64,000 nt of DNA from DATDIC01 sp963777625 (GTDB taxonomy: Bacteria > Pseudomonadota > Alphaproteobacteria > Acetobacterales > Acetobacteraceae), in assembly GCA_963777625.1 (NCBI GenBank), contig CAVZRO010000035.1, forward strand, positions 248,001 to 312,000, in the 5' to 3' direction. Within the stretch, counting starts at the first letter, position 1, and every line of letters starts with the position of its first letter. This document shows positions 16,695 through 26,146 of this stretch, in pieces. The position numbers were made by a program, and so were the translations under genes. The notes beneath the pieces are model-generated. The model worked only from the letters and a program-made list of their open reading frames with translations, did not search any database and had not been told where the DNA came from.

Positions 16695-17582
16695 TCAACC
16701 CAACGCGACGTCCGAACAACCGGCACCGCTTCCCTGACAGCCCGCCTCAGCGCGGACGCGCGCAAGCGCCGTTTCCGCGTACTGGCGATCTATGTCTATC
16801 CCGATCCCTCGGTACCCCAACCGCTGAGCCGCAACCAGCGTCGTCCCCGCCCCCAGGAACGGGTCGAGCACGACACCCCCATCACCACCATGCAACCGAA
16901 GGCACCGCATCGGCAGCTCCACCGGATACCCGGCCGGATGGTGGAACTTCTGCGCTTTCGACTTCACCGTTTCATACGGAATGAACCACACGTTCCCGGC
17001 GCAACGCCGGTCCCGCTTGTGACCCCACCGCGCGATATTCGACTTGTCCTTGAACGGAACCCCGACAGCAAGCCGGTCAACCGCGACCCTGCCCGATTTC
17101 GTGAAATGAAAAATCGATTCGTGATTGTGGTTCAGATAGCGGCGGCTGGAGATCGGCTTGAAATGACCGACCGTATCCTCCCCGATGCTGAGCGACTTCA
17201 CCCAGACGATCAGATTCTGCAGCACGAAGCTGTCCCGGAACGCCGCCGCGACATCCTGCGCCAGCCACGGGTCAGCGTTCGTGCTGCCGACATTCAGGAA
17301 GAACGAACCATCGTCGCCAAGAACGCGGCCCAACTCACCCCCGACCTGCGCCAGCCACGCAAGATACTCCGTGCGCTGGCGCCGATCATCATAGCTCCGG
17401 TACGCCACCCCGATATTATAGGGCGGCGATGTCACGATCACGTCGCAAATCCCCGCCGGAAACGATCGCAGCACATCCAGGCAGTCGCCCAGGATCACCT
17501 CCTGAGCGCCAGCCGCCCATCGTGGCGGCATCCCCTGCATTTGCTCCGTCCGACGAAGGTCGTCGAAAGGCATACCGCACAA
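16695..17582 (-). CDS. Site-specific DNA methyltransferase (beta-class, N6-A or N4-C), apparently orphan
   Basis: The order of motifs is beta-class: motif IV first (VTSPPYNIGVAYRSYDDRRQ, with SPPY at the active site), the target-recognition region in the middle (HNHESIFHFTKSGR), then motif I at the end (DPFLGAGTTLVAAQRLGYRG). The SPPY form does not decide between N4-cytosine and N6-adenine. Length is about 295 residues. Possible starts are 17582 or internal Met codons downstream. No restriction endonuclease lies beside it, so it may be a solitary regulatory methylase like CcrM relatives or a leftover of an R-M system. Confidence 0.88.
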   Translation of the reverse strand: MCGMPFDDLRRTEQMQGMPPRWAAGAQEVILGDCLDVLRSFPAGICDVIVTSPPYNIGVAYRSYDDRRQRTEYLAWLAQVGGELGRVLGDDGSFFLNVGSTNADPWLAQDVAAAFRDSFVLQNLIVWVKSLSIGEDTVGHFKPISSRRYLNHNHESIFHFTKSGRVAVDRLAVGVPFKDKSNIARWGHKRDRRCAGNVWFIPYETVKSKAQKFHHPAGYPVELPMRCLRLHGGDGGVVLDPFLGAGTTLVAAQRLGYRGIGIDIDRQYAETALARVRAEAGCQGSGAGCSDVALG

Positions 17583-17676
17583 CTCCCCTGCAACGCAACT
17601 CGCCGGCGCGCCGAATCATACCTGCTTACGAATCAACGTACAATAGAAGAACGTCACTCACCCTCGCGCCATTTCC

Positions 17677-18345
17677 TCAACGCAGCACGAAATGCCGCAT
17701 CAGCACGGCAACCACCGCGGCAAACGGCAAAAACCCGACCAGTTCCACCCGATGCAGCACCGCAATCCCGGCGATGGCCCCTCCCGACCCATACGCCACC
17801 AGCACACCGATCTGCCGCCACGTGCTGCCCGGCAGCTTCGCCGTATCGCCCCTCAGCCGCGGCAGTACTCCATTGATGATGCTCAACAGCGTGGTGGTAA
17901 ACACCGTCGTCGTCACGCCCGGTATATTGAAATGCCGCACCGTCGATCCCTGCATCCCCATCCCGACCGCCGACAGCAGGATCAGCACATGGGCCGTACC
18001 CGACGCGCTCCGGTCGGCAACAGCCACCCAAAGCACCCCGAACGCCCCAAGCAACCCCGCCTCGGCCACAAACGCGGCAGCCAACCGCCGATCCGTTGCA
18101 TCCCTGCCCAATATCAGCACCACCACCGCCGCGCCCAACGCAAAGCCGGCAAACGCGGTCAGCGCGCGCAACGCCGCTCCCCCCTGAAGCTGGCCGATCG
18201 CCAGCCCGAGCAGCGCCGCATTGCCCGTCATCGCCGAGGTGAACACATGCCCGAGCTGCAGGAAGCTCAGCCCGTCCATAACCCCCGACGCCCCCGACAG
18301 CAGCACCAGGCTGACCGTGCTGAGCGTGAATGTCCCCACCGCCAT
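17677..18345 (-). CDS. DUF1275 (YoaK-like) membrane protein
   Basis: A 222-residue inner-membrane protein with about six hydrophobic helices. The DUF1275 signature is visible: SGVMDGLSFLQLGHVFTSAM followed by TGNAALLGLA near the start, and QGSTVRHFNIPGVTTTVFTT followed by TLLSII later. Function is unknown; transport has been suggested for the family. The start ATG at 18345 gives MAVGTFTLSTVSLVLLSGAS. It stands alone between the methyltransferase and the DMT transporter genes. Confidence 0.88.
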   Translation of the reverse strand: MAVGTFTLSTVSLVLLSGASGVMDGLSFLQLGHVFTSAMTGNAALLGLAIGQLQGGAALRALTAFAGFALGAAVVVLILGRDATDRRLAAAFVAEAGLLGAFGVLWVAVADRSASGTAHVLILLSAVGMGMQGSTVRHFNIPGVTTTVFTTTLLSIINGVLPRLRGDTAKLPGSTWRQIGVLVAYGSGGAIAGIAVLHRVELVGFLPFAAVVAVLMRHFVLR

Positions 18346-18545
18346 CAGAACATAACCGCCGGAGACAGCAGGTTACATCCGCAATCAAGACGCGATGTGC
18401 AATCCATCACGCGCTCCAGTGTCCTGCCCCCGAAGTTCGTCGCACTTGCGACGAACGCAGGGGATAAGCAGGCCACTGAAAACAACGGGCTCGTATCCCC
18501 AATTCCACCCGCGTTTCGGTGCGGTGAACTTCCGAAATCGTAACA

Positions 18546-19457
18546 CTAGCGCATCCGCCCATGCCTCGGCACGCTGGTCAGCGCAATGCCGGCCAGCACC
18601 AGGGCAGCTCCGGCAGCGAAGCCGATCCCCAGCGTGCTGCCGAATATCGCCGCCGACGCGCAGATACCGATCAGCGGCTGCACGTATTGCGATGACGCCG
18701 CGATACGCACCGGCAGCGCACGCAACGCGTGCAGCCAGATCCAAATCCCCACCACCGTCACCAGCAGGCTGACATAGGCCAGCACACCAATCGCGATCGG
18801 CGTCCACCGCACCACGCCTTCATCCAACTGCCAAACCGCCAGCGGCGACAGCAGCACCGCGCAGAAGATCGTGCTCCACGCCGACACCGCCATCACGCCA
18901 TGCGCCCGTGCCAGCTCCACGCCGAACACGTAGTATCCGGCAATGCAAACCGACGACAGCAGCAGCAACACGTCGCCGCTCGCGGTCGCCCCGTCCGTAT
19001 CGCCGGTACCACTCGCCAGCGTGCAGAGCGCAACCCCGGCCAGCGCCACTGCCAGCCCGATCAGATGCTGCAATCGCACCGGCTGACCCAGCCGCATCCC
19101 CGCCAGCAGCACGGTAAAGATCGGGATGGTTGCGGTGATGATCGTCGCCACCACCGCCGAGCTGCGCTGGATACCGGCAATCTGCAACACCTGCCCGGCG
19201 GCCAGGCCGAGCACCGCCAGCGCCGCCATCCGCGCCAGCCCACGCCGTGACGGCAACGGCTGGCCCACCAGAAACAGCGCGAAAAACGGCGCCGCAAACG
19301 CGTAACGCAGCGAAACGAACGCCAGCGGCGGGACATCGCGCAGCGCCAGCTTCATCACCGGCACCGACAAGCCCCAGATCACCAGCAGCAGCCCCAGCGC
19401 GAGCAGCGGCCGCCACGGGCTCGGCGCTGCCTCCGCAAGCACCGCTCCACCCGGCAT
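18546..19457 (-). CDS. EamA-family (DMT superfamily) transporter
   Basis: A ten-helix inner-membrane protein (303 aa) made of two EamA repeats. The first repeat has VIWGLSVPVMKLALRDVPPL and LRYAFAAPFFALFLVG; the second has the EamA-type VGIWIWLHALRALPVRIAAS and QPLIGICASAAIFG. Substrate cannot be told from the sequence; metabolite export is common in the family. The gene begins two bases after uvrA ends and on the same strand, so it is likely read through from uvrA. Confidence 0.88.
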   Translation of the reverse strand: MPGGAVLAEAAPSPWRPLLALGLLLVIWGLSVPVMKLALRDVPPLAFVSLRYAFAAPFFALFLVGQPLPSRRGLARMAALAVLGLAAGQVLQIAGIQRSSAVVATIITATIPIFTVLLAGMRLGQPVRLQHLIGLAVALAGVALCTLASGTGDTDGATASGDVLLLLSSVCIAGYYVFGVELARAHGVMAVSAWSTIFCAVLLSPLAVWQLDEGVVRWTPIAIGVLAYVSLLVTVVGIWIWLHALRALPVRIAASSQYVQPLIGICASAAIFGSTLGIGFAAGAALVLAGIALTSVPRHGRMR

Positions 19458-19459
19458 CG

Positions 19460-22318
19460 TCAGGCCCGCCGTCGCGCCCGCGGCTTCTCGCTACGCTCCA
19501 GCATCGGCGCCAGGAACCGCCCGGTATAGCTGTGCGGGCTGGCGACGATGTCCTCCGGCGTCCCCTCCGCCACGATCCGCCCGCCACCGTCCCCGCCCTC
19601 CGGCCCCAGGTCCAGGATCCAGTCGGCGGTTTTGATCACCTCCAGATTATGCTCGATCACCACCACCGTGTTGCCCTGATCGACCAGCGCGTGCAGCACC
19701 TCCAGCAACTTGCGCACATCCTCGAAATGCAACCCCGTCGTCGGCTCATCCAGGATATACAGCGTGCGCCCGGTCGCCCGCCGCGCCAGCTCCTTGGAAA
19801 GCTTGATGCGCTGCGCCTCGCCGCCCGAAAGCGTGGTCGCCTGCTGGCCCAGCGCGATATATCCCAGCCCGACCTGCTGCAATATCTTCAACCGGTCGCG
19901 GATGCGCGGCTGCGCGCTGAAATACGGCACCGCCTCATCCACCGTCATCGCCAGCACATCGGCGATCGACTTGTCGCGAAACTTTATCTCCAGCGTCTCG
20001 CGATTATACCGTTTCCCCTTGCACACGTCGCAGGTCACATAAACGTCCGGCAGGAAGTGCATCTCGATCTTCAGCACGCCGTCGCCCTGGCACGCCTCGC
20101 ATCGCCCGCCCTTCACATTGAAGCTGAACCGCCCCGGCTTGTAGCCGCGCGCCCGGCTGTCCGGCAGCTCGGCGAACCAGTCTCGGATCGGCGCGAACAG
20201 ATCGGTGTAGGTGGCCGGATTCGACCGCGGCGTCCGCCCGATCGGCGACTGGTCGATGTCGATGATCTTGTCGAGCAGCTCCAGCCCCTCGATCCGCTCA
20301 TGCGGCGCCGGCACCTGCGCCGACCCCATCAGCCGGCGAGACGCCGCGCGATACAGCGTGTCGATCACCAGAGTGGACTTCCCCCCGCCCGACACACCGG
20401 TAACGCACGTGAACGTCCCCAGCGGAAAACCCGCGGTAATGCTCTTCAGATTATTCCCGCGCGCACCCACCACCCGCACCACGCGATCCTGCTGCATCGG
20501 CCGCCGCATGGCCGGCACATCGATGCGCCGCCGACCCGACAGGTAATCCCCGGTCAGCGATTTCGGATTGGCGGCAACTTCGGTCGGCGTGCCCTCGGCG
20601 ATGACCCGACCGCCATTCACCCCCGCCGCCGGCCCCATATCCACCAGATGGTCGGCGGCCCGGATCGCGTCCTCGTCGTGCTCCACCACCAGCACCGTGT
20701 TGCCCAGGCCGCGCAGCCGCCGCAGCGTGCCCAGCAGCCGCTCGTTATCGCGCTGGTGCAGCCCGATGGACGGCTCGTCCAGCACGTACAGCACGCCGGT
20801 CAGCCCGGAGCCGATCTGGCTCGCCAGCCGGATGCGCTGGCTCTCCCCGCCGGACAGCGTGGCGGAGCCACGCGCCAGCGTCAGGTAATCCAGCCCGACA
20901 TCCACCAGGAACCGCAGCCGCTCGACGATCTCCCGCAGGATGCGGCGGGCGATCTCCGCCCGCTGCGGCGTAAGTGTCGGCAGCACGGCATCGAACCACG
21001 GCAGCGCCGCGCTGATCGACAGATCCGACGCCTCCGCGATGTTCTTGCCGGCCACCCGCACCGACAGCGCTTCCGGCTTCAGCCGCGCGCCATGGCACGT
21101 CTCGCACGGCCGCTCCGCCTGGTACCGCGCCAGCTCCTCGCGCAGCCAGACGCTGTCCGTCTCCTGGTAGCGGCGCTGCAGGTTGCGGATGACACCTTCG
21201 AACGGCTTGGTCACCGTATAGGACCGCACGCCGTCCTTGTACGCGAACGCCACCAACTCCTCGTCCGTGCCGAACAGGATCGCGTCCCGCACCTTGGTCG
21301 GCAGCTCGCGCCACGGCGTGCGCAGCGAAACCTTCAGGTGCTTCGCCAGGCTTTGCAGTGTCTGCTCGTAATAGGCAGATTGCCCGCCGGTCCATGGCGT
21401 GATCGCGCCCTCCGCCAGCGACAGCCGCTCGTCCTGCACCACCAGCTCGGAATCGAACACGCTCTCGGTGCCCAACCCATCGCATTTCGGGCAAGCGCCA
21501 TGCGGGCTATTGAAGCTGAACAGCCGCGGCTCGATCTCCTCGATGGTGAAGCCGCTTACCGGGCAGGCGAAGCGGGAGGAAAACACCGTCCGCTCCCCGC
21601 CATCGGCATTCTCGGCATAGACCACGCCGTCCGACAGAGCGAGCGCGGTCTCGAAACTGTCGGCCAGCCGCTGCGCCAGCCCCTCGCGCACCACCACACG
21701 GTCCACCACCGCCTCGATCTCGTGCTTGACCTTGCGGTTGAGCGCCGGCACCTCGCCGATCTCGTACAGCTTCCCGTCCACTTTCACGCGCGTGAAGCCG
21801 CGGCGCTGCAACTCCGCCAGCTCCTTCCGGTACTCGCCTTTGCGATCGCGCACCACCGGCGCCAGCAGCAGCAGCCGCGTGCCCTCCGGCATCGCCATCA
21901 CCCGATCGACCATCTGGCTGACGGTCTGCGCCTCGATCGGCAGCCCCGTCGCCGGCGAATAGGGCACGCCGACCCGCGCCCACAGCAGCCGCATGTAATC
22001 GTGGATCTCGGTGACGGTGCCGACCGTGGAGCGCGGATTCCGGCTGGTCGTCTTCTGGTCGATCGAAATCGCCGGCGACAGCCCGTCGATGCTGTCCACG
22101 TCCGGCTTGCCCATCAGCTCCAGGAACTGCCGGGCGTACGCCGACAGGCTTTCGACATAGCGGCGCTGACCCTCGGCATAGATCGTGTCGAACGCCAGCG
22201 ACGACTTGCCCGAGCCGGACAGCCCGGTGATCACCGTCAACGAATCGCGCGGAATCACCACATCCACGTTCTTCAGGTTGTGCTCGCGCGCGCCGCGCAC
22301 ATGAATGCTGCCCGTCAT
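19460..22318 (-). CDS. uvrA: Excinuclease ABC subunit A
   Basis: UvrA recognises DNA damage and loads UvrB in nucleotide excision repair. The 952-residue protein has two ABC ATPase halves: Walker A sites GLSGSGKSSLAFDTIYAEGQ and GVSGGGKSTLVIDTLYRA, signature regions TLSGGESQRIRLASQIGSGL and TLSGGEAQRIKLSKELARRA, and paired zinc-binding CxxC motifs (CPKCDGLG; CEACQGDG and CDVCKGKR). The N-terminus MTGSIHVRGAREHNLKNVDV is standard. The gene is intact despite its length. ssb is divergent on the other side, an arrangement common in proteobacteria. Confidence 0.97.
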   Translation of the reverse strand: MTGSIHVRGAREHNLKNVDVVIPRDSLTVITGLSGSGKSSLAFDTIYAEGQRRYVESLSAYARQFLELMGKPDVDSIDGLSPAISIDQKTTSRNPRSTVGTVTEIHDYMRLLWARVGVPYSPATGLPIEAQTVSQMVDRVMAMPEGTRLLLLAPVVRDRKGEYRKELAELQRRGFTRVKVDGKLYEIGEVPALNRKVKHEIEAVVDRVVVREGLAQRLADSFETALALSDGVVYAENADGGERTVFSSRFACPVSGFTIEEIEPRLFSFNSPHGACPKCDGLGTESVFDSELVVQDERLSLAEGAITPWTGGQSAYYEQTLQSLAKHLKVSLRTPWRELPTKVRDAILFGTDEELVAFAYKDGVRSYTVTKPFEGVIRNLQRRYQETDSVWLREELARYQAERPCETCHGARLKPEALSVRVAGKNIAEASDLSISAALPWFDAVLPTLTPQRAEIARRILREIVERLRFLVDVGLDYLTLARGSATLSGGESQRIRLASQIGSGLTGVLYVLDEPSIGLHQRDNERLLGTLRRLRGLGNTVLVVEHDEDAIRAADHLVDMGPAAGVNGGRVIAEGTPTEVAANPKSLTGDYLSGRRRIDVPAMRRPMQQDRVVRVVGARGNNLKSITAGFPLGTFTCVTGVSGGGKSTLVIDTLYRAASRRLMGSAQVPAPHERIEGLELLDKIIDIDQSPIGRTPRSNPATYTDLFAPIRDWFAELPDSRARGYKPGRFSFNVKGGRCEACQGDGVLKIEMHFLPDVYVTCDVCKGKRYNRETLEIKFRDKSIADVLAMTVDEAVPYFSAQPRIRDRLKILQQVGLGYIALGQQATTLSGGEAQRIKLSKELARRATGRTLYILDEPTTGLHFEDVRKLLEVLHALVDQGNTVVVIEHNLEVIKTADWILDLGPEGGDGGGRIVAEGTPEDIVASPHSYTGRFLAPMLERSEKPRARRRA

Positions 22319-22498
22319 GGTGACTGCGCCATGTGGAGTCTGGTCCCCGATCTATTTGTTCGCGGGATGTTCTGGTCTATATGGCAGGTTCGCGGCTTGC
22401 TTGGAAGCCCGTTAATCAATGGCCCCGTAGCGTGGGATTGGCTAGGGTCGATCGGGCGGCCCAAGGGATGTACCGCGACCGCAATTGAGGATCGAGCG

Positions 22499-23000
22499 AT
22501 GGCAGGCAGCGTGAACAAGGTGACCCTGGTGGGCAATCTCGGGAAGGACCCGGAGGTGCGCACCACCCAGGACGGCACAAAGATCGTCAACCTGAACCTC
22601 GCGACCAGCGAGAGCTGGACCGACCGCGGCAGCGGCGAACGCAAGGAACGCACGGAATGGCACCGGGTCGTCATCTTCAACGACCGGATCGCCGATGTGG
22701 CCGAGCAATTCCTGCGCAAGGGCCGCAAAGTCTATGTCGAGGGCGCCTTGCAGACCCGCAAATGGACCGACCAGTCCGGCCAGGAGCGATACATCGACGG
22801 AAGTCGTGATCAGCCGCTTCAAAGGTGAACTGGTGCTGCTGGACAGCAACCGGGGCGAGGAAGGCGGCACGGAGCCGAGCAGCGGCTTCAGCCGCGACCG
22901 CCCGCCCGCATCGCGCCCGACGACGGGGGCCGCGCCAAAATCCGGCCCCTCCTGGGACGCCCCCAAGGGCGGTGACCTGGACGACGAAATCCCGTTCTGA
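22499..23000 (+). CDS. ssb: Single-stranded DNA-binding protein, frameshifted near 22795
   Basis: SSB coats single-stranded DNA in replication, repair and recombination. The OB-fold is clear: MAGSVNKVTLVGNLGKDPEV, TSESWTDRGSGERKERTEWH and VYVEGALQTRKWTDQSGQER. After ERY the frame slips by one base (about 22795) and continues as TEVVISRFKGELVLLDSNRG and an acidic tail ending DLDDEIPF, the conserved protein-interaction tip. Corrected length is 166 residues, normal. Because ssb is normally essential and the tail is fully preserved in the other frame, an assembly indel is the best explanation. Confidence 0.93.
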
Positions 23001-23252
23001 CCAACCTAATGCCGACGAATCCAACGGCCGGGCGTGACCGACCTCGTCGTCAGGCGGGCTTGCAGGTTGTCCCGGCCATCAACGTATTCTGCCGCGAGTT
23101 CAAACAGAGATGGTCGGCGCAGCCCATCCATAGCGGGATTCGCGCCATTCGGATCAGTCAGCGTTCGCGAAGCGTTACGCGGCGCTTGCCTCCGGCTGCC
23201 TGACCTTTACGGTGCAGTATCAGTAAAAAGACAATTCAGGAGGATTGCCGCG

Positions 23253-23926
23253 ATGATTGTATCCGGGAATGCACGTGGTTGGCGGACAGCCTTCTCGTCG
23301 CCGCCAGCCCGCTCCTGCTGCTGGCCGGATGCGCGCAGACTCCGATGGGCCCCACGGTGCAGGTCATGCCCGGCCCCGGCAAGTCGCTGGAAGCGTTCTC
23401 CTACGACCAGGCCGGCTGCAAGCAGTTCGCCGAACAGGCCGTCGCCGGCCAGGCGCAGAATGCGAATATCCGCGGCGTGGCGGCCGGCGCGATCACCACG
23501 GCGCTGGGAGCCGGGCTGGGTGGCGCGATCGGCGGCGGACGTGGCGCGGGCATCGGCGCAGCCGGTGGCGCACTTGGTGGCGGCGCGATCGGTGCCAGCG
23601 GCAGCGCGTCCGCGCAGGGCGGCATCCAGCAGCAATACGACAACGCCTTCTCCCAGTGCATGTACACCAAGGGCAACATGGTGCCCGGCTATGCGCCGAT
23701 GATGATGCAGTCGCCTCCCCCGCCCGGTCCGGTCGGCTATGACCCGAACCTGACCCGGGCGGTGCAGGTGCAACTCTACCGGCTCGGATATCTCCCCACT
23801 GCACCGGACGGCGTTTTCGGTCCGCGCACCAGCTCCGCTATCAGTTCGTATGAGCAGGCGTCCGGACTGCCCGTCGATGGCGTGCCCTCTGCGCCATTGC
23901 TGGGCAGGTTACAGGCGACACGATAA
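23253..23926 (+). CDS. Glycine-zipper lipoprotein with peptidoglycan-binding domain
   Basis: A lipobox (LLLLAGCAQ) sits in the N-terminal hydrophobic segment. Next is a Gly/Ala-rich zipper (ALGAGLGGAIGGGRGAGIGA) that may insert into a membrane, then a C-terminal PG_binding_1 domain: LTRAVQVQLYRLGYLPTAPD and GVFGPRTSSAISSYEQASGL. A strong GGAGG lies 10 bases before ATG 23253, but that frame must shift near 23283 to enter the lipobox frame; otherwise TTG at 23279 would be the start. The protein would anchor the outer membrane to the cell wall. Confidence 0.8.
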
Positions 23927-23952
23927 CCACCCGGCCGTCCTGCCCCACCAAC

Positions 23953-24027
23953 CGTCATGCCCGGGCCTCCTCCGCGTCATGCCCGGGCTTGTCCAGGCTT
24001 GTCCCGGGCACCCACGTCTTCTGACCA
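23953..24027 (+). repeat. Intergenic palindromic repeat, variant of the 11626 family
   Basis: Two half-units CGTCATGCCCGGG are followed by CTTGTCCAGGCTTGTCCCGG and the closing CCCACGTCTTCT, the same arrangement as 11626-11699 with a few changes. Confidence 0.75.
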
Positions 24028-24058
24028 TCAAAGCCACCCGTCCGCACAAGATCCCCAA

Positions 24059-24706
24059 TCACCTCACCGACGGACACCACCCAACCGCCATCGCCACCGC
24101 CGCCTGGCACGGCTCGATCACCGGCACGCCCACCGCGTCCTCCACCGCCGCGCGGTGGTGCGCCATGCCGGTGCACCCCAGGATCACCGCTTCCGCGCCG
24201 CCTCGCACGCAGGCCCGCCCGGCCTCGATCAGCCGGCCCCGCGCCGCATCCGGCTCCAGCAGCGTGTCCATGCTGACATTCAGCGCCACCTCCGCCGCCA
24301 GCCGCGACTCCAGCCCGATTGCCCGCAGCGCCGCCAGATGCCGCGCCTTGGACGCATCGACGATCGCCACCACCCCGAACCGCGCCGCCCGCGCGACCGC
24401 CGTCGCCACCGCCGCGCGGAACACGCCCAGCACCGGCCGCCGCGTCACCGCCCGCGCCGCCTCTATCCCCGGGTCCGACGCGCAGGCGATCACGTACACA
24501 TCCGCCGCTTCCCGCTCGATACACCGGCAGATCGGCTCCACCGCCGCGTGCCAGTCCCGCCACGAATAGATTGCCGTCGGACCGTCAGCCAGCGACACCA
24601 CCTCGATCGCCGGCCCATCGGCAAAGCGCAGCGGCGCGATCGCCGCCTCGATGCCGGCCCCGCAGGCAAGCGAGCTATTCGGATTGATCACCAGCACCCG
24701 GGCCAT
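24059..24706 (-). CDS. Aspartate/glutamate (hydantoin) racemase family protein
   Basis: The 215-residue protein starts MARVLVINPNSSLACGAGIE, typical of hydantoin racemases. The two catalytic cysteines are in VYVIACASDPGIEAAR (first) and AEAVILGCTGMAHHRAAVED (second), with GVFRAAVATAVARAARFGVV between them. It would invert a chiral centre next to a carboxyl or in a hydantoin ring without cofactor. No hydantoinase or carbamoylase gene is beside it, so the substrate stays open. Confidence 0.88.
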   Translation of the reverse strand: MARVLVINPNSSLACGAGIEAAIAPLRFADGPAIEVVSLADGPTAIYSWRDWHAAVEPICRCIEREAADVYVIACASDPGIEAARAVTRRPVLGVFRAAVATAVARAARFGVVAIVDASKARHLAALRAIGLESRLAAEVALNVSMDTLLEPDAARGRLIEAGRACVRGGAEAVILGCTGMAHHRAAVEDAVGVPVIEPCQAAVAMAVGWCPSVR

Positions 24707-25176
24707 TGGTCCCCCATTCTATCGACAGATTTGCAGCGTATTTTCAGTCCGGCAAAGCCAGAATGTAGTCCCTGAGCTAGGCACGTGCCCGGCTTTATCA
24801 GCGCCAGTCTGAGTAAGCGGTCCATCGAAGAAAAAAATCGAATTCCTTGTCCTGACACGCTGGCATTCCATCGAGAGTCTTGCACGGCCGACATCGGTTC
24901 GTTAGCCCAGTACCGGCAGCAAGCCCCACGTCAGTAGACGGTGATGGCGTTCCCCTGTCTCGGGGTGACGCCGGACGACGGGCGCAGGCGCGTCGGCGCC
25001 CGGTTCCATGTCGCCTCGACATTCCGCAGCGGATCGCACGTCCCGAAGATACGCGACAGTGCTTCAGCGGGCACGAAGGACGCCTGACGGCCGCACATTG
25101 GCGGCAGCACGCCCGCGCCCTGACAACCGCCCCGGGTCGGCATGGGTTATCGGGTGCCACGAGCCGGAGTCAGGAC
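24707..25176. other. Non-coding stretch, nothing supported
   Basis: I see no convincing gene, repeat or RNA here. Short open frames on both strands lack protein-like composition and good start sites. Confidence 0.5.
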
Positions 25177-25386
25177 ATGCCGATGCCGCGATCCATGAGC
25201 AAGCAGGAAGAACCCGAGACAGACGACTTGCCCACCGAGGCAGAACAGGCCCTGTTCCTCATTGCAGAACTTGGGGCGCTCATGAAGCGCACCCAGATCG
25301 CGGACTGGCCCAAGCGTCAATCCGAGCTGTTTCGTCGCCGCCTGATCGAGATCACGCGGAAAGCCGCTCGGCATTTTGATGATTGA
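25177..25386 (+). CDS. Small hypothetical protein (about 69 aa)
   Basis: The frame gives a hydrophilic, mainly helical protein: an acidic N-terminal part (EEPETDDLPTEAEQALFLIA) then a basic end (RQSELFRRRLIEITRKAARH). Alternative in-frame ATG codons are at 25183 and 25195. I do not recognise a family. It stands alone upstream of the PEP-CTERM gene on the same strand, 84 bases away. Confidence 0.5.
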   Translation: MPMPRSMSKQEEPETDDLPTEAEQALFLIAELGALMKRTQIADWPKRQSELFRRRLIEITRKAARHFDD

Positions 25387-25470
25387 CAAGCGGTTGTAAT
25401 CTGTTAACGAACTTGCACTTCATCCACATTCTAAGTTACGTTTTCCGAACCGTCTTATGGGGGAAACGTA

Positions 25471-26109
25471 ATGTCATTCAGGCAGATTGTCATGTCGCTC
25501 GCAGCTTTGGCAGCAGTCGGCAGCCAGGCCGATGCTGCGGTTGTCAGGAACAGCCAGGATGTTTTTGCCGCGGGTGACTTTGCTTTCGGCGCGTATGATG
25601 ACAACTACATGCCGACATTTGACCCATCGCTCGGAACGCTAACGGCCGTTCGGGTGCATTTGGCTGGAGTGCTGGAGTGGGGAGAACCGCTCATCGCAGA
25701 GACCGAATCGCCTGGTCCAGGCACGTATGAAACAATCAGTTCCATCTTCATATTCGGCAATGACGCTACTTGGGAGATCGATGGACCAACTGAGTTCCAC
25801 AATTTTACTTACCTGATAGAAGGGGTCTCACAACAGGTGGCGATTCAGGGGTCGTTTTTCGATGATCCCAGCCTATTCCAGGACCCGTCCAACCCGGAAG
25901 ATTTAGTGGTAAACCCTTTCGCGGCGGCGTTTTGCGCGGGCAACTGCATTGAGGATTTCTCGGATGATTCAGGCGGCTTTTTCTCCGGGACATTGCGGAC
26001 AACGTTTATCTATACGCCGGCATTCCCGGCTCCTGAGCCGTCATCTCTCATGATGTTTCTGACCGGTGCGGCGTTGCTGGGCTGCGCGGCGCGTCGCCGA
26101 GCAGCCTGA
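25471..26109 (+). CDS. PEP-CTERM sorting domain protein
   Basis: A signal peptide (MSFRQIVMSLAALAAVGSQA, cleavage near ADA) is followed by about 160 residues of secreted beta-rich sequence rich in Asp, Phe and Gly. The C-terminal sorting tail is classic: PAPEPSSLMMFLTGAALLGC then basic AARRRAA. Such proteins are processed by an exosortase and often go to biofilm or surface polysaccharide. A GGGGGAAAC site precedes the ATG. The exosortase and its glycan locus are not in this window. Base composition is lower in GC than neighbours. Confidence 0.88.
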   Translation: MSFRQIVMSLAALAAVGSQADAAVVRNSQDVFAAGDFAFGAYDDNYMPTFDPSLGTLTAVRVHLAGVLEWGEPLIAETESPGPGTYETISSIFIFGNDATWEIDGPTEFHNFTYLIEGVSQQVAIQGSFFDDPSLFQDPSNPEDLVVNPFAAAFCAGNCIEDFSDDSGGFFSGTLRTTFIYTPAFPAPEPSSLMMFLTGAALLGCAARRRAA

Positions 26110-26146
26110 ATTCAATCCTGGCGAAAATCTCTTGTAGGGAGGAAGC

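Noticed and set aside
19247..22828. 1,193-codon plus-strand ORF
   Set aside because: Antisense shadow of uvrA running into ssb; only its last part is real (ssb in the proper frame).
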